From: Stratiolaelaps scimitus
Lineage: Eukaryota > Arthropoda > Arachnida > Mesostigmata > Laelapidae
Assembly: GCA_019614645.1 (NCBI GenBank)
Contig: JABWDB010000007.1
Span: 5,593,501-5,657,500 of the forward strand
DNA length: 64,000 bases
Reading direction: 5' to 3'
The notes beneath the pieces are model-generated. The model had not been told where the DNA came from, made no database searches, and worked only from the letters and a program-made list of their open reading frames with translations. Below, in pieces: positions 38,614-52,440 of the stretch. Both the position numbers and the translations under genes were made by a program. The stretch's first letter is position 1. Every line of letters begins with the position of its first letter.

Positions 38614-39093
38614 ACGCAAGTGACAAACACCAAGAGGATGAGAACAACAACGACAACAACATCAGCGATAGCAACAACAACAGCAACAATCGCGATGACG
38701 AAACTAACAGACATTTCCATTCTCCTGGACGGCGCACCCATTCATCCACGTGGCAATAATGTAACATATAATTGTACGGTCACTCGCCAATGATATCGAT
38801 ACGGCAGTTGTGCCCATGAAGGTGATGACTGCTGATAATTGTGGCTAGAAAAATAGCGCTGAAATTCAGCATCAGTATTCAACTACTGATATTCCAACTG
38901 CAACTCCAACTCCAACTGCAACTACTACTATTACTACTACTACAAAGAGCACAAACGAAAAAAGTGCACCGACTTCGTTACAGCGGCGGCCTCTGTTATG
39001 GCGGCGCCGTACCTCCTCAGAAAATCGGTAACGATCCTCAGGGACAAGACAAAAAAAGACCACGAACATGAAGGCGCTGATTAAAAACGATAA

Positions 39094-39232
39094 TAATAAT
39101 AATAACGATAATAACAATAATAATAATACTAATAATAACAACAATAATGATGCTAATAATAACAACAACAACAATAATGATGCTAATAATAACAACAACA
39201 ACAGTAATGATAATAATAATAATATTAATAAG
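39094..39232. repeat. AAT/AAC triplet array with internal duplication
   Basis: Imperfect AAT/AAC array. A unit of about 33 bp (AATGATGCTAATAATAACAA and following AAC repeats) occurs twice in tandem around 39145-39200. Confidence 0.85.
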
Positions 39233-40378
39233 GATAAGACGAAGGAGAAACTTATGTGGAAGAAGCCGACCCGGACTGGAGGAGTAGGCGGTCTGCGCCA
39301 TTTGCTCAAGACGATCCTGGCTGCGCGAGCTGAGAGCCATAACCAAGACGATAACGTTCATGTGCGCTCATCTCACGAGAAAGGCGATCGTTGCCTGTAA
39401 GATAGCGTTGAGTTGACGTCTACAATTATTAGGAACAAGGAACATAGGAACGAACGGGGTGACACCGAAACGGAGCGGAGATAGGCGGAAAACTGACTAA
39501 ACTGGTACTAACTACTGTTGCTTCTACGCACAGAAATAAATAGACAAATAATACACAATGACATTGAACAAGGAGAACACAGGAACAGAGGAAACATTTG
39601 CACAGGGCGGGATACGGTCACAGGAAATCGTTATGTGAGCAGCCTGCGCGTGGCGTGTCCCCCTTCCACAGAATCTCGTGTATATAACTAATAAACTAGT
39701 ACTATACTGATCATAGCAGGGGGCACGCTGATCGGCTGGCGACTGATCGAATAAAAAAAAAGAATCGATAATAATGATTGTCAACATGCAATGGACACTG
39801 ACTTGCAAGAAAAACAGCACATAGATATAATAGTAAGAATATCCAAAATGGGTGATGACTTAACAAAGACAATACAATATTACCACTAGTAATATACGAA
39901 TGTCGACAAGATTACGAATGTGCCATATGTAACTTGATGATTATCACCTCCAGAAATGATGCTAACTTAGTAATCTGGGTGACGCCAGCTTACGCGTTGG
40001 AAATTATGGCCGACAACGTTACCTGCAATTTCCGTCGATGTTCACCGATGCAGAGACAGTCAGAGATCGTCGGCTCACACGGGCCGACACTCAGCTGAGC
40101 CATACATTATATGAGCTAACTGACCACACATGTGACGCCGTACGACAAGGATGGACGCATTTTGACGCGTCAAGAAGAGCATCCGCCGACGATGGGCGGA
40201 AATTCTAGCCAGTGGAATTGACTGATAAAACTGGCGCGATTACTCAAGGCTGAGTCAGCTGCCAGTTGCCAAATGTGCTGTTCCGAACACTATGAGCGCT
40301 TCCGTGGCGAGCATTTCACTTCCACTATCCCTGATCTCTCCTTTACTGTGACACCGGGGAGATCTGCTGCAGATTTCG

Positions 40379-40440
40379 TATATATATATATATATATACA
40401 TAAACTGACTAACCAACTACATATATATATATATATATAT
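40379..40440. repeat. Two (TA)n runs separated by 22 bp
   Basis: Two TA runs of about 20 bp each at 40379-40398 and 40421-40440, with a unique spacer between them. Confidence 0.95.
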
Positions 40441-41478
40441 GTCACTCCAAAATGTATGCGCCATGAGAGGACATACATGTAGACGGGGGCGAAGGCGGGA
40501 GGGTGAGATCAGGATAATACAATTATATAGATAATAATAATAATAAGTCTATAATCATTAGCGAGAGAGAGAAATAGCGAATGAGAGCGCGCAAGAACGA
40601 AATGACTGCGTACGGCATGTACTATAGATTATGGGATGAATCTGAACGAATGTTGTTTTTATACGACGATGGCATCCCATTTTTATCGCATCGTAATAGC
40701 GGTACCCGAAATGTGGCTAATAAGAAATAACATCTCTGCTGATTACAACAATAGTAACAATTTGTAGAAGAAACATAATTGACGCTGTGCAAAGAGAATA
40801 AACATGCCAGCAATGAACATGACAAGGTGACAACAACAACAATAACAACAACAACAACGACATCGATATGAAGAACAACATCGAATGGTAAAAGTGTCAC
40901 AACAACGAGAAGCAGCGACACAACGTCAAGAGATAATAAAGGAAATATAAAGAAGGCTAATACTAATCACAACCACAACGGGGTATCGAGGATGGCAAAA
41001 TAGATGGTACTACTACAACTACTATGTAATAAACGAATCACATTTAAGAGCGAGAAGGATCCGTCATACGACAGAACACCGCTAATTCACCACAGCGAGT
41101 AGTGTCAACGACAACGGCGATCACGACGATGTCGTTCTATCTAACAGCAGCAGCAGCAGCACAGCGATATGCGAGGAGCCGAAATCCTATTTGACTATTA
41201 TTTCTATACTTTCCTGGGACAAGATATTGACAAGTGGCAATATTTTGACATTTCAAGGCATCACGCGGTCGCACGAGAAGAAGTTGACGAAGCTTCTCGT
41301 GCCCTTCGGTTGCGCTTATGGTGAGCATGCAAACCGGAATATATAGTGGTTATGTTAATTTTTCCGACTGACGTGGATTCGTTTGCGTGTGTATCTGTGT
41401 GTCTGTGTGTGTGTGCGTGAGTTGCATGAATGTTAGGTTTCCGTGTATATATGTTCTAATTTCTTGCTGCTTCCGCAG

Positions 41479-41556
41479 GTCATGACGACCCTGTGAGCAA
41501 GAAAAATAAGCGCGTATCGGCGTATTCGCTTGCTGAGAACACCACTGAACGAATAT
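41479..41556 (+). CDS. Candidate 78-nt internal exon, unknown product
   Basis: A long pyrimidine tract (CTAATTTCTTGCTGCTTCCGCAG) ends at 41478 and a consensus-like donor GTAAGA begins at 41557. The intervening 78 nt are open only in the phase-1 frame, giving HDDPVSKKNKRVSAYSLAEN then TTERI; it enters and leaves in phase 1, so it would be a symmetric, skippable exon. The peptide is charged and has no known domain. It abuts a minus-strand reverse-transcriptase-like frame, so it could instead be chance sequence beside a repeat. Confidence 0.28.
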
Positions 41557-41765
41557 GTAAGATGTATTCTACGCTCATGACGTGGCTAGCCTTGTCATGA
41601 GGTTCACCGGACTGAAGGCCGCCCTGCTTACTTGCTATTCTTGTGGTGAGGTTTTTATTGAGCGCGGCTGCCATCGGGCGATCGTGAATTACTCGGAAGA
41701 GTCGAGGACTCAATCTTATTTAGGAGGACGGTGCAGCAGTTATGTGTGATTGGCGTTCCAGTCCC
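41557..41765 (-). pseudogene. Short reverse transcriptase remnant (non-LTR type)
   Basis: The minus-strand translation reads SPRLFRVIHDRPMAAALNKN, then LTTRIASKQGGLQSGEPHDK. This resembles the segment of non-LTR reverse transcriptases where 'I-T-x-x-S-x-x-x-R-x-F-x-R-V-x-x-x-R-L' precedes 'Q-x-G-F-R-x-G-x-S/T'. Just upstream in the same frame is SHITAAPSS, then a stop, then IRLSPRLF, consistent with a decayed RPITI...SS motif. No catalytic motif is visible. Only about 70 codons remain, so the call is tentative. Confidence 0.4.
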
Positions 41766-44412
41766 GTGTCCCTTTACTTATGCCATGATCCTGTGTATGA
41801 GCTAATTGGCCAATATCGTTCCGGCAAAAACATTTTCATTATTGATTCTAATTCCTCTGAGCAGGAAGCAGTACAGGCCAAATATCAGACGATTAAACAG
41901 CACCACAGATACAGAAACTTCCCACGTATTTAACGCTGGTATATATCTTGCACAGGTTTATCATGAGTCGTATTACATACTCGTTCGTTGAATCCGATTC
42001 GAGCACGAATCTTGGCTCCTGCGAAACATTAGACCCCTGCCACAAAACACGATTGATGTGTCCCAAAGAAAACGTCAGAGCTAGACTGACCACTTCTGGT
42101 GCAACCGACACTCGCTATCTAATACAAGCATTGATTGCTATGCAAATATTGCCATCTGTCAATACCCAGCGAAATTCGAATCACGATACACACGTTCTGT
42201 AGTGAATAATTATATATATATACTGAAAATTTATAACCTGACCCAATATTCAGTTAATTATGAGTGATTAATGTACAAACCGATATTACTATTATCCAAA
42301 GCCAACAACGTGACAATATCACTACTGCCACCGTTATCATTGTCCACAGGGAACAATGGACCGCTTTCATTTACCGCATTCACAGTACCGGATATTTTGA
42401 CCAATCCTAACCATTGCAGAAATTGTTGGCGACAAAGACGACTGGCAGACACACCTCTGGGAAGCAGATCCCTTCGCGTGGCGGAAGATCAAAAATTGTC
42501 AATCATTCATGAAACGGTAGCGTATACATAATACAAACGTTGATGAGCTCTGATGTTCCGTTTCGATTCAACTATTAAACTATAATAATTCGAATGGTTG
42601 TCACGTTATTCCACGAAACCTTGACGAAGCCATTTGAGACAGCAGTAATAGCAGACTGAAGCCCTTGACCGCAATATGCAGACGGTTCCAAACACCTATG
42701 ACCATTACCCCCCATGCAGCGAGCCTAATCGTATCTGTCCTGCATCGTGGTGTGTGTGCCTCTCTCTCTCTCTCTCTCTTATCACTACTTAGAAGAAAGA
42801 TCTCATCATGCAACTGACTACGATAGATCGATAGAGAAAGAGATGGTGAGAGAAAAAAAACTGAAGAACGGAGTTGTTTTTGTAACACTAAATACTATGT
42901 GATGCGACACGGGATGATACAATGCCGTAGTAATTTGTGGTACTATTATTATTATTATTATTAAAATACAGAATGGAGAAACGTTTAGAGTTGATTACAG
43001 CGATTTCTAAACTGGAGAATGTCACCGGGAGCGAGATTTCGAAAGGGGAAAAAAATCCAACAGGAACGTGTGGATGTAAAGAAAGGCAGTAGTAGCATTA
43101 GCGTACCGTTACAACTCGCAATTATACATCAGTCATTTCGACAATCGGCGGAGAGGAATCGTGGAGCTTCACGAATGCGTATTCCGATGATAAGAATAAT
43201 AATAATAATAGTGGGCGAATGCTGACTTAACGATTAGCTCCGAGAAGAGAAACACGATTGTACAGTTGAGGTCGAACAAACAATTATTGTAGCGGCTGAT
43301 GGAGACAGGTCGACCGAACGAACGAATGAACAGACAGACAGAAAGAGAACACAGCGTTCAGATCAGCTATAATACTTGGGTCGATGTCACGTAATTGGAG
43401 AGTATGAAACGGGATTTGAAACGGGTGATGGCAGCCGGGTAGCAGCCCGATTAGGTCAGAAAATCGTCAGGCCAACATGAACACGATGCGGCTGAATGGA
43501 TTCAGAATGGCGCCAAGTCGACCCAAGTATCTCCACACACAAGTCACTTTCGTATCCCCCCGAAATAGGCTGTAGCTCACTGAGGCACTCGGCTATACTC
43601 AGGCTGGCAATCGCGATATGATCCATTGGTCACGAGTAGATTTTCTGATTCGGGTGGAAAGATCCAACAAAAGCAGGAAAAATTTTTGCTCAGAAGCCTC
43701 CCCCCCCCCGCCCCCGGCGCCTTAAAATTAAGAACCTTAATAGTGTTTAGACGACGAGAGAGATTGGTGTTCCCATCCGTCTGATCTCTACGTGAGATGC
43801 CTGAGGCACAAAACAGGAAGGCCTGACGCACCGAGTTGGAAGTGACCTGACTTTTAGAGGAGCACCTGATACTCGAGTACTTTGAAGTTGAACACCGTGT
43901 ACACACTGTACAAAAAAAGAAAACCGTAAGAAAAAGCCAATAAAAAAATGTTGTACGAACGAGTGGTTAAGAATCCAGTAAGGCAGTTTCTTGGTCGAAT
44001 CGTACCATACACAAATCATTCATTCGCCATCATTCATTGTTCACCGAGGAGCGGACACACTCATTGTTTACAAGGGGAAAAGAAAAGTGATCAAAATGAA
44101 GAACATTTCTGTGTGAAAAATCCGAGCACGAGGCGAAGGTGGGGCGAAGACAGACACACACCGGTTCCCTCACCCGGCGATGGAGAGACCTCGCACTTAA
44201 CAAACACCAGTGCTTCTATACGTTATATTCATGATAGACTTCGGAATGGTGGTGGTGATGATAATGATGATAATGATAGACAAAATGTATTATGTAGCAG
44301 CAATGCTATTGACCTAGTAAACATATTACTCTAATTATTGCTAAAAATATGGAGCAGCGCCCATCGTGCGGCATATTGTCCTGCCATCCACTTCCCCACA
44401 TTGCCGTTATAA

Positions 44413-44443
44413 CATATATATATATATATATGTGAGAGAGTCC

Positions 44444-44476
<33 letters not shown>
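44413..44476. repeat. TA and GA microsatellite cluster
   Basis: (TA)n at 44413-44431, a short GTGAGAGAGTCC bridge, a second TA block, and (GA)n from 44454 to 44476. Confidence 0.9.
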
Positions 44477-44477
<1 letters not shown>

Positions 44478-45391
44478 TTGTCTACGGTGCGGATACATGG
44501 CTAGTTGTGCATATGAGTTCAGAGGGAAAATCCGTCCGAGAACTACAATGTATAATATATACATAGACCACAGACACACAACTAGAACGTCTTGTTCAGG
44601 TTTTATTTTAAATGTCATAGAAGGGTACAATTGTCTTGTGTGACGACGATGTCTGGGGAGAGTTGGGCGTACACAAACCCATAAGCAGACCTCCGCACAA
44701 ACAAGCAAGCAAACATGCCCAGTTGTACCAAACCCAGTTACGACCCAAGCTTACTACGAGCGCGACAACCGCAAGTGGGAAGACAACATGAACATGTAAT
44801 TTCTCCTTTGCTGTGGGGGCCTTGTCAGGAAACACCCTTGGGGGATGAGATATTGGAGGGATATGGGCTTCAACCGAATGAAAAGCGACACCAAGAGGCG
44901 AAACGGCCGGTTTGACGTCGCGGTTGACACCTACCCCCACCCGCCCTGACATTTACGTTGGCGGACACAAAAAATCCAGATACAGTGATAGCAATTCAAT
45001 GAGAATTTGGCGTAATGCTGGGGAATGCTCGGAGAGTTTCGGCAGGTCCTCTACACGGCTATAGACGTAACTAGAAAAAAAAGAAGAATTTTTTAATGCG
45101 ACAAAAATATTACTATTACACGTCCATACTAAGGTTGTCGCTGGAGTCCGCCTAGAAGGGCGTGTCCATAGGTGATTAGCGTGTTGCTTCGTCAAGGGCT
45201 TCAAATCTGTTAGGGTACATTCGAACTGGAATCGTCTGCTATTGTCAAGCGTGTGAGTAGTGTTACTAGATATTTGTTACCTTGTGAAAACCTATTGGAC
45301 TTACATGTCGATTCACTTCTCTTTGTAGGTTTTGTAACGGAATGGGAGATGCTGCTCCCCAGAGATGCTTTGCTCGCGTCGCACTATTACA

Positions 45392-45434
45392 AACACACAC
45401 ACATTTATATATATATTTATATATATATATATAT
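45392..45434. repeat. AC/TA compound microsatellite
   Basis: An AC run of about 12 bp leads through TTTA into TA repeats. Confidence 0.9.
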
Positions 45435-46143
45435 TATCCATCCAGTAGTCTATGAGAGACACAACTATTTTGCCGTCGAGATTGAGCGATATTTACCGAT
45501 CTATCGATGATTATCGTGCTAGTTGATAGGGCCAACAGATAATCCAACCGTCTGGACTAACAACTTTTAATTATACGTACCCCTTGTTACCACAGTATTA
45601 GCAGAACCTACTGCAACCAACCGAATGCTCTGCCTCTACACCAGCAAACCACTATCGCCACCATCACCAGCAGTAGTACCACCAGCAGCAGCAAATAGAA
45701 CACCAAAACTGCTACGATGAAAAACGTATTGCATATTACCGGCAAATTCATCGATCAATTAATTGATCAATGGAAACCGCACCCAGTCGTTGCCGCAAAC
45801 CGACCAAGAACCAACCAATTGACCAAACAATGAAATGACCAACTAACCAGCCAGGCAATCATTAATAATGCCATCATCACCAAATATGAATACCACCAAA
45901 TGCATCTTTGTACCACAATCAATCAACCAACGCCAACCTCCGCCGTCGACCAATCTCGATCTACGGAACAAACAATTCATTGTTTGCATTTCGTTCGTGT
46001 TCGACCGGTTTATTTCAACCCATCACCGCTGGCTCCTGAGCAGTTGTGCTTGTTGACCCATGAGAACCACGTGTCTATCACACCATCTGGGAAGGATAGG
46101 GATTACGATGACTGACAACAGAAACAAACTGATTACGACCTCT

Positions 46144-46310
46144 ACAACAACAACAATAATAATAATCATAACAACAACAACAATAACAACAACAATAATA
46201 ATAATAACAACAACAATAATAATAATAACAACAACAATAATAACAATAACATCAACAATAACAAAAACAATAATAACAACAACAACAATAACAACAATAA
46301 TTACCTATTG
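46144..46310. repeat. Long AAC/AAT triplet array
   Basis: About 165 bp of imperfect ACA/ATA triplets on +. It is the longest simple-sequence array in the window and translates as poly-threonine/isoleucine in one frame. Confidence 0.95.
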
Positions 46311-47058
46311 AGAAGAACAACAACGACGATAACGACAACCACAACAACAATGTCGGAAGACGAGATCGAGCTGCTTATTAAATACACCATCTGTTTTCTA
46401 TAACACCACCTTTTCAACACTATCACTTATGTTGTCGTAACTTCGGCTTTCAGAATGCGTGCGTTTATCGCATTGCTAGACTAAATAATTACGATTAACT
46501 TTCTATATATATATATATATATATATCGATTTAGAATGGCTATATTGCTACGTATGTACGCGCCACAGACGCTTTGCCAATCAACCAACCTATCTGTGTA
46601 TACAGATTAACATCACGGAGTGAGCAATAGCTTCTGCTTGCATTTGTTCCCCGTACCCCCCCGCGTTTGTCATTCGTTCACGATCAAGTTGTCGTTGCAA
46701 TTGTAAATCGATTCTCGATTGTCATTGATTTCGATTTAACACGCCGATGATTTCAACGTGAGGCATCGGCGCTTAGCTCCCATGCCTTAGTAGAATAAAG
46801 CCGCCACGGGAGGCGTATTATGATACTAATTCTAGCCGCCGCATTTAGAGCCAGCCGCTTCGAATCAGCCGAACGGAGAATTAGGGATCGGCTCAGTGCA
46901 GAGCAGGATGCAATTGGATAGGGGTCGATGAGAGAGAGAGAAGACGAAGTGAGCGTACCTCAGCGTTCCTTCTACCCTGGTCTTCTATTTTGTTACATCA
47001 TCTAGCGCATCTGTAGGGCACGTTTGGCCTGATGCCTAATGACGACACCTCGACTAGA

Positions 47059-47074
47059 GGGGGGGGGGGGGGGG
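47059..47074. repeat. Homopolymer G16
   Basis: Sixteen consecutive G residues on + between AGA and AAGGG. Such a run could form a G-quadruplex and is prone to sequencing error. Confidence 0.9.
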
Positions 47075-48275
47075 AAGGGCGACGGGCCTACCCGTCTGAC
47101 GTTTGGGTCGCGTCCTGCATAATAGCTGTTACATATAGGCAGATAGCAGGTTGTTTATACGATACTGCGCTCGGGTGGTAGACGCCGAGCCATGGCGTAT
47201 TCAGCCGTCATGGACGATAGACCCACGGTGGAGAAGAGCTATTGCTGTACTATCGCTATGGTAGTGTTCGAAGACCAACGGCAATCGAGATAAGGGAGAG
47301 TTTAAAGAAGAAATATGAACTAAGCGACGCCATCCACCACCCCCTGCCCCCCTCTAACGTCACCGTTATCCAGTTCGGCAATTTCGTAGCTTACTCTTTC
47401 GCCCGCTCACTCCTCACGCGTTCTCCACGCTCCATTGCTTATATTGCTATCCCCGTTCTACTAAGACTACTACTGCTACTACACCTAACTACAACTATTT
47501 CTACTACTTGATTCTATTACATCCGCCATCTCTGCGTCTAGCTATCATACATAGATATGTCCATCTATCTAGATCTATTTGTCAATCATATTTTACCGAG
47601 CTCTCTGAACAATGGTTCCTGTCAATCGAATTCGGTAACCGCTGCAGATTTTTTGTTGAGACACCATCGAGACGGTAGCTGTCGGCAGCTGCACAATGCG
47701 CCATCACATATGTACGGCTGCGTACAATGGGACTGCTTCGGACCAAGCAGCTGACCAACCAAACAAGCGGCTCTGGTGAGGTTATATAGAGATGTCTGCC
47801 GCTCACGCGGGTGCATCGTGCCGGTTCTATATATGATCGTATTGTACGATATGAAAGCCCCTTTGGACAACGTCGACTTTGAACGGTAGGGCCCCCGCTG
47901 TTGTATCCAGATGTAGCTTGAGGTCTATGACTCGTTGCAGGCTTTTCCGGCCGCGTGGCCCAGGACCGGCCGTCCACCATTTCAACGATGTCGTCGTCCA
48001 GCGTTTAGGGGAATAGCCGAGCGCACAGCCTCGATGTCTAGCAGATGGTTGCACAACGACCGTAACCGTCGCAACGATAACTGGCTGCAGACAGCCACTT
48101 TGGTGGCTTGGATTTGGTGCTTCGGCACGTTCGCGACGCTTCAAACGCCGCCACCGCTGCCGCCGCCACCACCGTCTCCTCTTTCTCATTCCCAACCACC
48201 ATCTCTGCTTCAAGGATTTCTCCCGTGGCGTTCTCCTGGCAGAGTCATTTTTTCCTTATTTTCTTTTTCTTGTAG

Positions 48276-48392
48276 ATGATGCAACTGTTGGCTAACCAAG
48301 ACGACGATGCACAGCCGTCGTCTCGGCACATACGAGATGCCACTTGCAAGCGCGCCTCGGATACCTCCGAAGGAAGAGAACCAGTCACCTAG
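48276..48392 (+). CDS. Probable terminal exon of an unidentified gene
   Basis: A strong acceptor (ATTTTTTCCTTATTTTCTTTTTCTTGTAG, ending 48275) is followed by a 38-codon frame MMQLLANQDDDAQPSSRHIR, DATCKRASDTSEGREPVT, stopping at TAG 48390-48392. The other two frames stop within the first six codons, so if this is an exon the preceding one ends in phase 0. The polar, acidic then basic peptide looks like a disordered C-terminus. It begins with two methionines, so a start codon is also conceivable. I found no upstream partner exon with confidence. The sequence downstream is AC-rich and could be a long 3' untranslated region. Confidence 0.38.
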   Translation: MMQLLANQDDDAQPSSRHIRDATCKRASDTSEGREPVT

Positions 48393-51300
48393 AAGCTAAA
48401 CGCTCCCCAGATCCAAAGAACAACAAGAGAAATTGTTTCCAATCTTCGCTGCCTTCGAGAGTTGTCGGGGATAATTTCGATACCGCTTTGATTTCGATAG
48501 AATGTTCGAGATGCGTCTTATGCAATGACCTGTTTGTATCTAATCCTGGCTATTTTGCACATATTACCAATTACCAGTAACGCTGGCATAACATTGTATT
48601 CCATTCTACGATCTTCGTAAAACTAGGAGCGAGCAAACACGATATGAACAACCGCAAGCAATCACAAAGGAAAAGACAGACAACGATTTCCGTATATACC
48701 ACACATATATATATATATTATATATACACACAACCGAGTCACTTAAAAGCGACATGATCGAGTGAGCACTTAGGTGCGTAGCATCAACCACCAGTTCCGA
48801 GAAGCATTCCGGAATAAACGCGGCAGAATTGTGTAAGAATCGTCTGCAAGAGATCACGGTCCAATGTGTTTCAGAGTCACCAGCCGCAACCAGGACTGTT
48901 CGATAGAGCCATACTGTGTAAGCAGTGCAATCGACGCATTGGATAATTTGTAGTGCATATAAGATCACGAATTAAGCGTAACATCAGCAAGGCACAAATA
49001 GGGAGATCATGCAGTTGGCGACTAGAGGACGCACACCGCGAACTCGGTGGATGTGTTTCGTTAACTGAGAGCATGAATACATGATGATAGCACCAGTGAG
49101 ACGTTTAGTGCAACCTGACGAGCTAACTTCTTCGTATCGCGACGCAGGGCTAAGGAACACTAATAATAATAAAAAAAAAACAACAGACAAACAAACAAAT
49201 AACAAACAAATCCTGCAGAGAAACCAACACAGTTCAGTGGCAGTCTCCTCCAAACGGACGTTTGGCCTCCTTCGAGCTTTTGCACCTCGCTACGCGACAT
49301 GGGCGATGCAACGCGATCTTAGAACATCTCAACAGCACAGATACAATAATATAATACGAGTACACTGAATAGGCACCAAGTTACCTGAGCCTTGATGGTT
49401 GCACACGCCGCCAATACAGCAGAACGCAGCAAACCTTTCACTAACGATAGACAAACGGTGACCACGTCCTGTATCACTTTGCGCTTTTGCCAACAACCGC
49501 CGCCGCCGCCGCCGCCAACACCATCACCACCACCACCACCGCTACCACCGCAGCCAGCAACAACGACGGGCAACTGACTCGAACTGAACAGAGGAGGCCG
49601 AGGCCCCTTTTTGGCACTCGGATGCAGCAGCCGTTCACTTGGCTGCAATATTTGCAACACCTGCAACCCAGCTTCTGAGAGAACCACGACGACGAGGACC
49701 CTGAGAAAACCCGTCAACGAATTTTGGTGCACGCTGACGAACAATCAAGCGTCTGTTTTCGGTGACGGAACAGGTGAAATTTCGAAATTGCCACTTCGAT
49801 ACCAAAGCTACAATTGATCTTATACGTCAGCAAAGCGAAACACCCCTCGCTTGTTAGCAAGGCATGAAGAAAATAAATATGTGTATCATAAATCTTGCCT
49901 GTGACGGCGAGACTAGTACGATACGCAACTACTACAAGAATGGTTTTAGTGCAAAAAAACAACAACAACCAGGCTATTATGGCCGTGTATATTCTATATT
50001 AGATGAATGCACCGTGCACCTCCAGGGTCTCCTCGACGCTGATCAACCTGCAATGCCTTCAATTTACGTCACCGTAACGTCTGAGCACGGAAGATACAAA
50101 CACGCCAACCAAAATAGAGTACTACCAACTATCCATACGTAGCATAACTCAATCAACAAATTGATCATCAAGCACTCGAAACAAATGGACGCAAACCATC
50201 AATTCGATGGCCGTGACCCTGTGCCGTAGTGCACATTCTCTGATTAAGCAGGATATCACACTGCGTACAATAAATACCAGTGAATATTCCATACACTGGA
50301 CGGACATGAAAATACAGAAACGACTACTGCTCTATTTTGACATTCATACCCACCCGGAACCTAGAACCTAGATCGAATGCAGTAGAAAGAACTAATAACG
50401 ATAACAATAGTAACAACAGCGGTCATCATCATGGTGACGCTATAAATAATTGCAGAACAAGCGAAAGATACCGGCCTATAAGTAAAAACCTCTCGCATAA
50501 AGACTTATATATCTATATAGTACTTACACACACTTCCATGAGCGATCCTGCCGCAATAGCTACACTGCACGCTGACCAGTGATCGGTGGGATCTGCTTTG
50601 ATCACCGAGCAGAGCTCAGCCGCTGGTTACCGGGTCACCCGACGCTGCGACTCCGCTCAGAGCTGAGGTGATAATAAATAAATGAACTGGCCAATACCGA
50701 AACGGTCTCACTATTCATCCATCCATTGATCGACCGATTCAGCCGTCAGGACGGGGCACTGAACAGGCCGCCGCCTCTGATTCTCATTGAACCCTCCAAC
50801 AAACAAACCTCTCGAGTCACACTGAGCGTTCGGGTGGCACTCGGATGGACGGAGTCGGGCAGCCTTCGTCCGGGACCGCCAGCGGAACGGTTTGGTTGTC
50901 GCCCGCGAATCAGGCACCGCAAGCGACAGCCCCACACCCGCAGTCCCAGCAAGAAGCACACTACCAGCACCCAGGAGAAAAAAAAACAAACAGATTCAAG
51001 CAAGCAAGCAATCAATGGACACAATCGAAGAGATACCACTATCCGTGCTACCCCATGTAGTACGACCGTATCTGTAGTTCTGCACACCAATTCTGCAGCT
51101 GCTTTCAATCTATCCAGCAATCAATCAATCTATCGCTATATTGTAGCTGCTGAACACCGCTGAGCACACCGAAGGAATGAATAACACCACCAGACAACCA
51201 ATACAAATATTGTTAGATACTACAAGAGACACCTGTGTCTGCTATGATACCTGCAACCACCTGCGCCTGCCAAAATCCTAAAATCACTATTGCTACTTCT

Positions 51301-52375
51301 ACTTTGACGACGACTATTGCAACTGCTGCCGTAACTACTGCAACTAATAATATTACCTGACATATGGCAACAGCAACATTACAAGCTGAATCAACGTCCA
51401 GCGCAAAAAAAATATATATACATATAATGTCCTAGCTATGTACACGCAGCACGTTGCGAACGAAGCCATAGGAAATGAGTGACATCTCCAGTGCAAGTAC
51501 AGGCCAGCAACCGTGAGATACGATACCCTCATTTCAAAATGCCGGATACAGGTAACAGAACTGACAATTATGCCTATCATCAGTTCGCTTAAGAACAACT
51601 ACCCGAGTAGAAAAAAACGCACAGAGGATGACTACCCCCGCAGTTATTCGATGCGTATAATACACACAAATGCATCTACAATATATACACCCGACTTTTG
51701 TTCATTTTGTGGTACCGACAACGTGATGTCGGTGGGACTATGAGGGACTATACGTACAAGTTCAGAGTCACACATATACACTTGCGGATTCATCCCGCTA
51801 AAACTGCCCCGGTAGCTCCTCAGTGCTTTCGATTTGATCGCTCCAGGATAACCAACATTATGGAGCAAATCCAGCAGCCGGTCGAAAAATAATGAAAAGC
51901 TCGTCGGGTTTTGACCTGCACTACGTCTCGACCAGCCAAACTAGCGCCTACCCCCCCAAAGACAAAATGAAACACAGTATCTACTATAAATAAACGAACA
52001 GGTATCGACGGCACGTGCAAGAAGCACTAAGCAGCACTATGCTAACCGTGTTTGTAGACATCTCACTACATCTGCGCGACAACCTTTTGCAGCTTTAGGC
52101 ACACATGCGCACCCACTGACACCTGCTGGGATTCAAGCAAAAATGACAAACAACGACAACAACAACAAATCGAGATACTGAGCCAGTATCTCTTATGCCG
52201 TGCCGACAGACGGCGATCCCAGCAAGACGACCTGCGAACTGCAACAACCAGCAGCAACCAACGGATGCATTGTTTGTACTCGAGGGGACACTCGTACAGA
52301 TGTAGAATACCATATCTGGTTCAGTGTCGACCCCGATGAAGAGCAGCACTAACAACAAGCAATGCGATATGTCAC

Positions 52376-52440
52376 TAACAACAATAACAACAACAACAAC
52401 AACAATAATAATGACCATAACAACAACAACAACAACAGCA
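52376..52440. repeat. AAC/AAT triplet array
   Basis: About 65 bp of AAC/AAT triplets, interrupted once by ATGACCAT. Confidence 0.9.

Larger units (their letters stand above)
38614..41478. other. AC-rich, repeat-laden non-coding sequence
   Basis: Shows CAA/AAC/AAT triplet runs (about 38880-38945 and 39095-39230). Read as protein they give asparagine- or glutamine/leucine-rich frames, for example an ATG frame at 39068-39400 with about 45 residues of near-pure asparagine. I treat these as microsatellite translations. Paired (TA)n runs lie at 40379-40398 and 40421-40440. Confidence 0.55.
41766..48275. other. No supported gene; AC-rich and microsatellite-rich sequence
   Basis: Holds (CT)n near 42760, (ATT)n near 42945, a TA/GA cluster at 44413-44476, AC/TA at 45392-45434, an AAC/AAT array at 46144-46310, (TA)n at 46504-46526 and a G16 run at 47059-47074. 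Overlapping open frames on both strands at 47.6-48.28 kb (up to 132 codons) were not assignable. Confidence 0.5.

Noticed and set aside
39068..39400. Asparagine-rich 110-codon frame starting with ATG
   Set aside because: The N-run is an AAT/AAC microsatellite translated. The non-repetitive tail has no recognised motif and there is no promoter or splice support.
49392..49577. Proline-rich frame (QPPPPPPPTPSPPPPP)
   Set aside because: It comes from a short CCG/CCA triplet run and has no other coding support.
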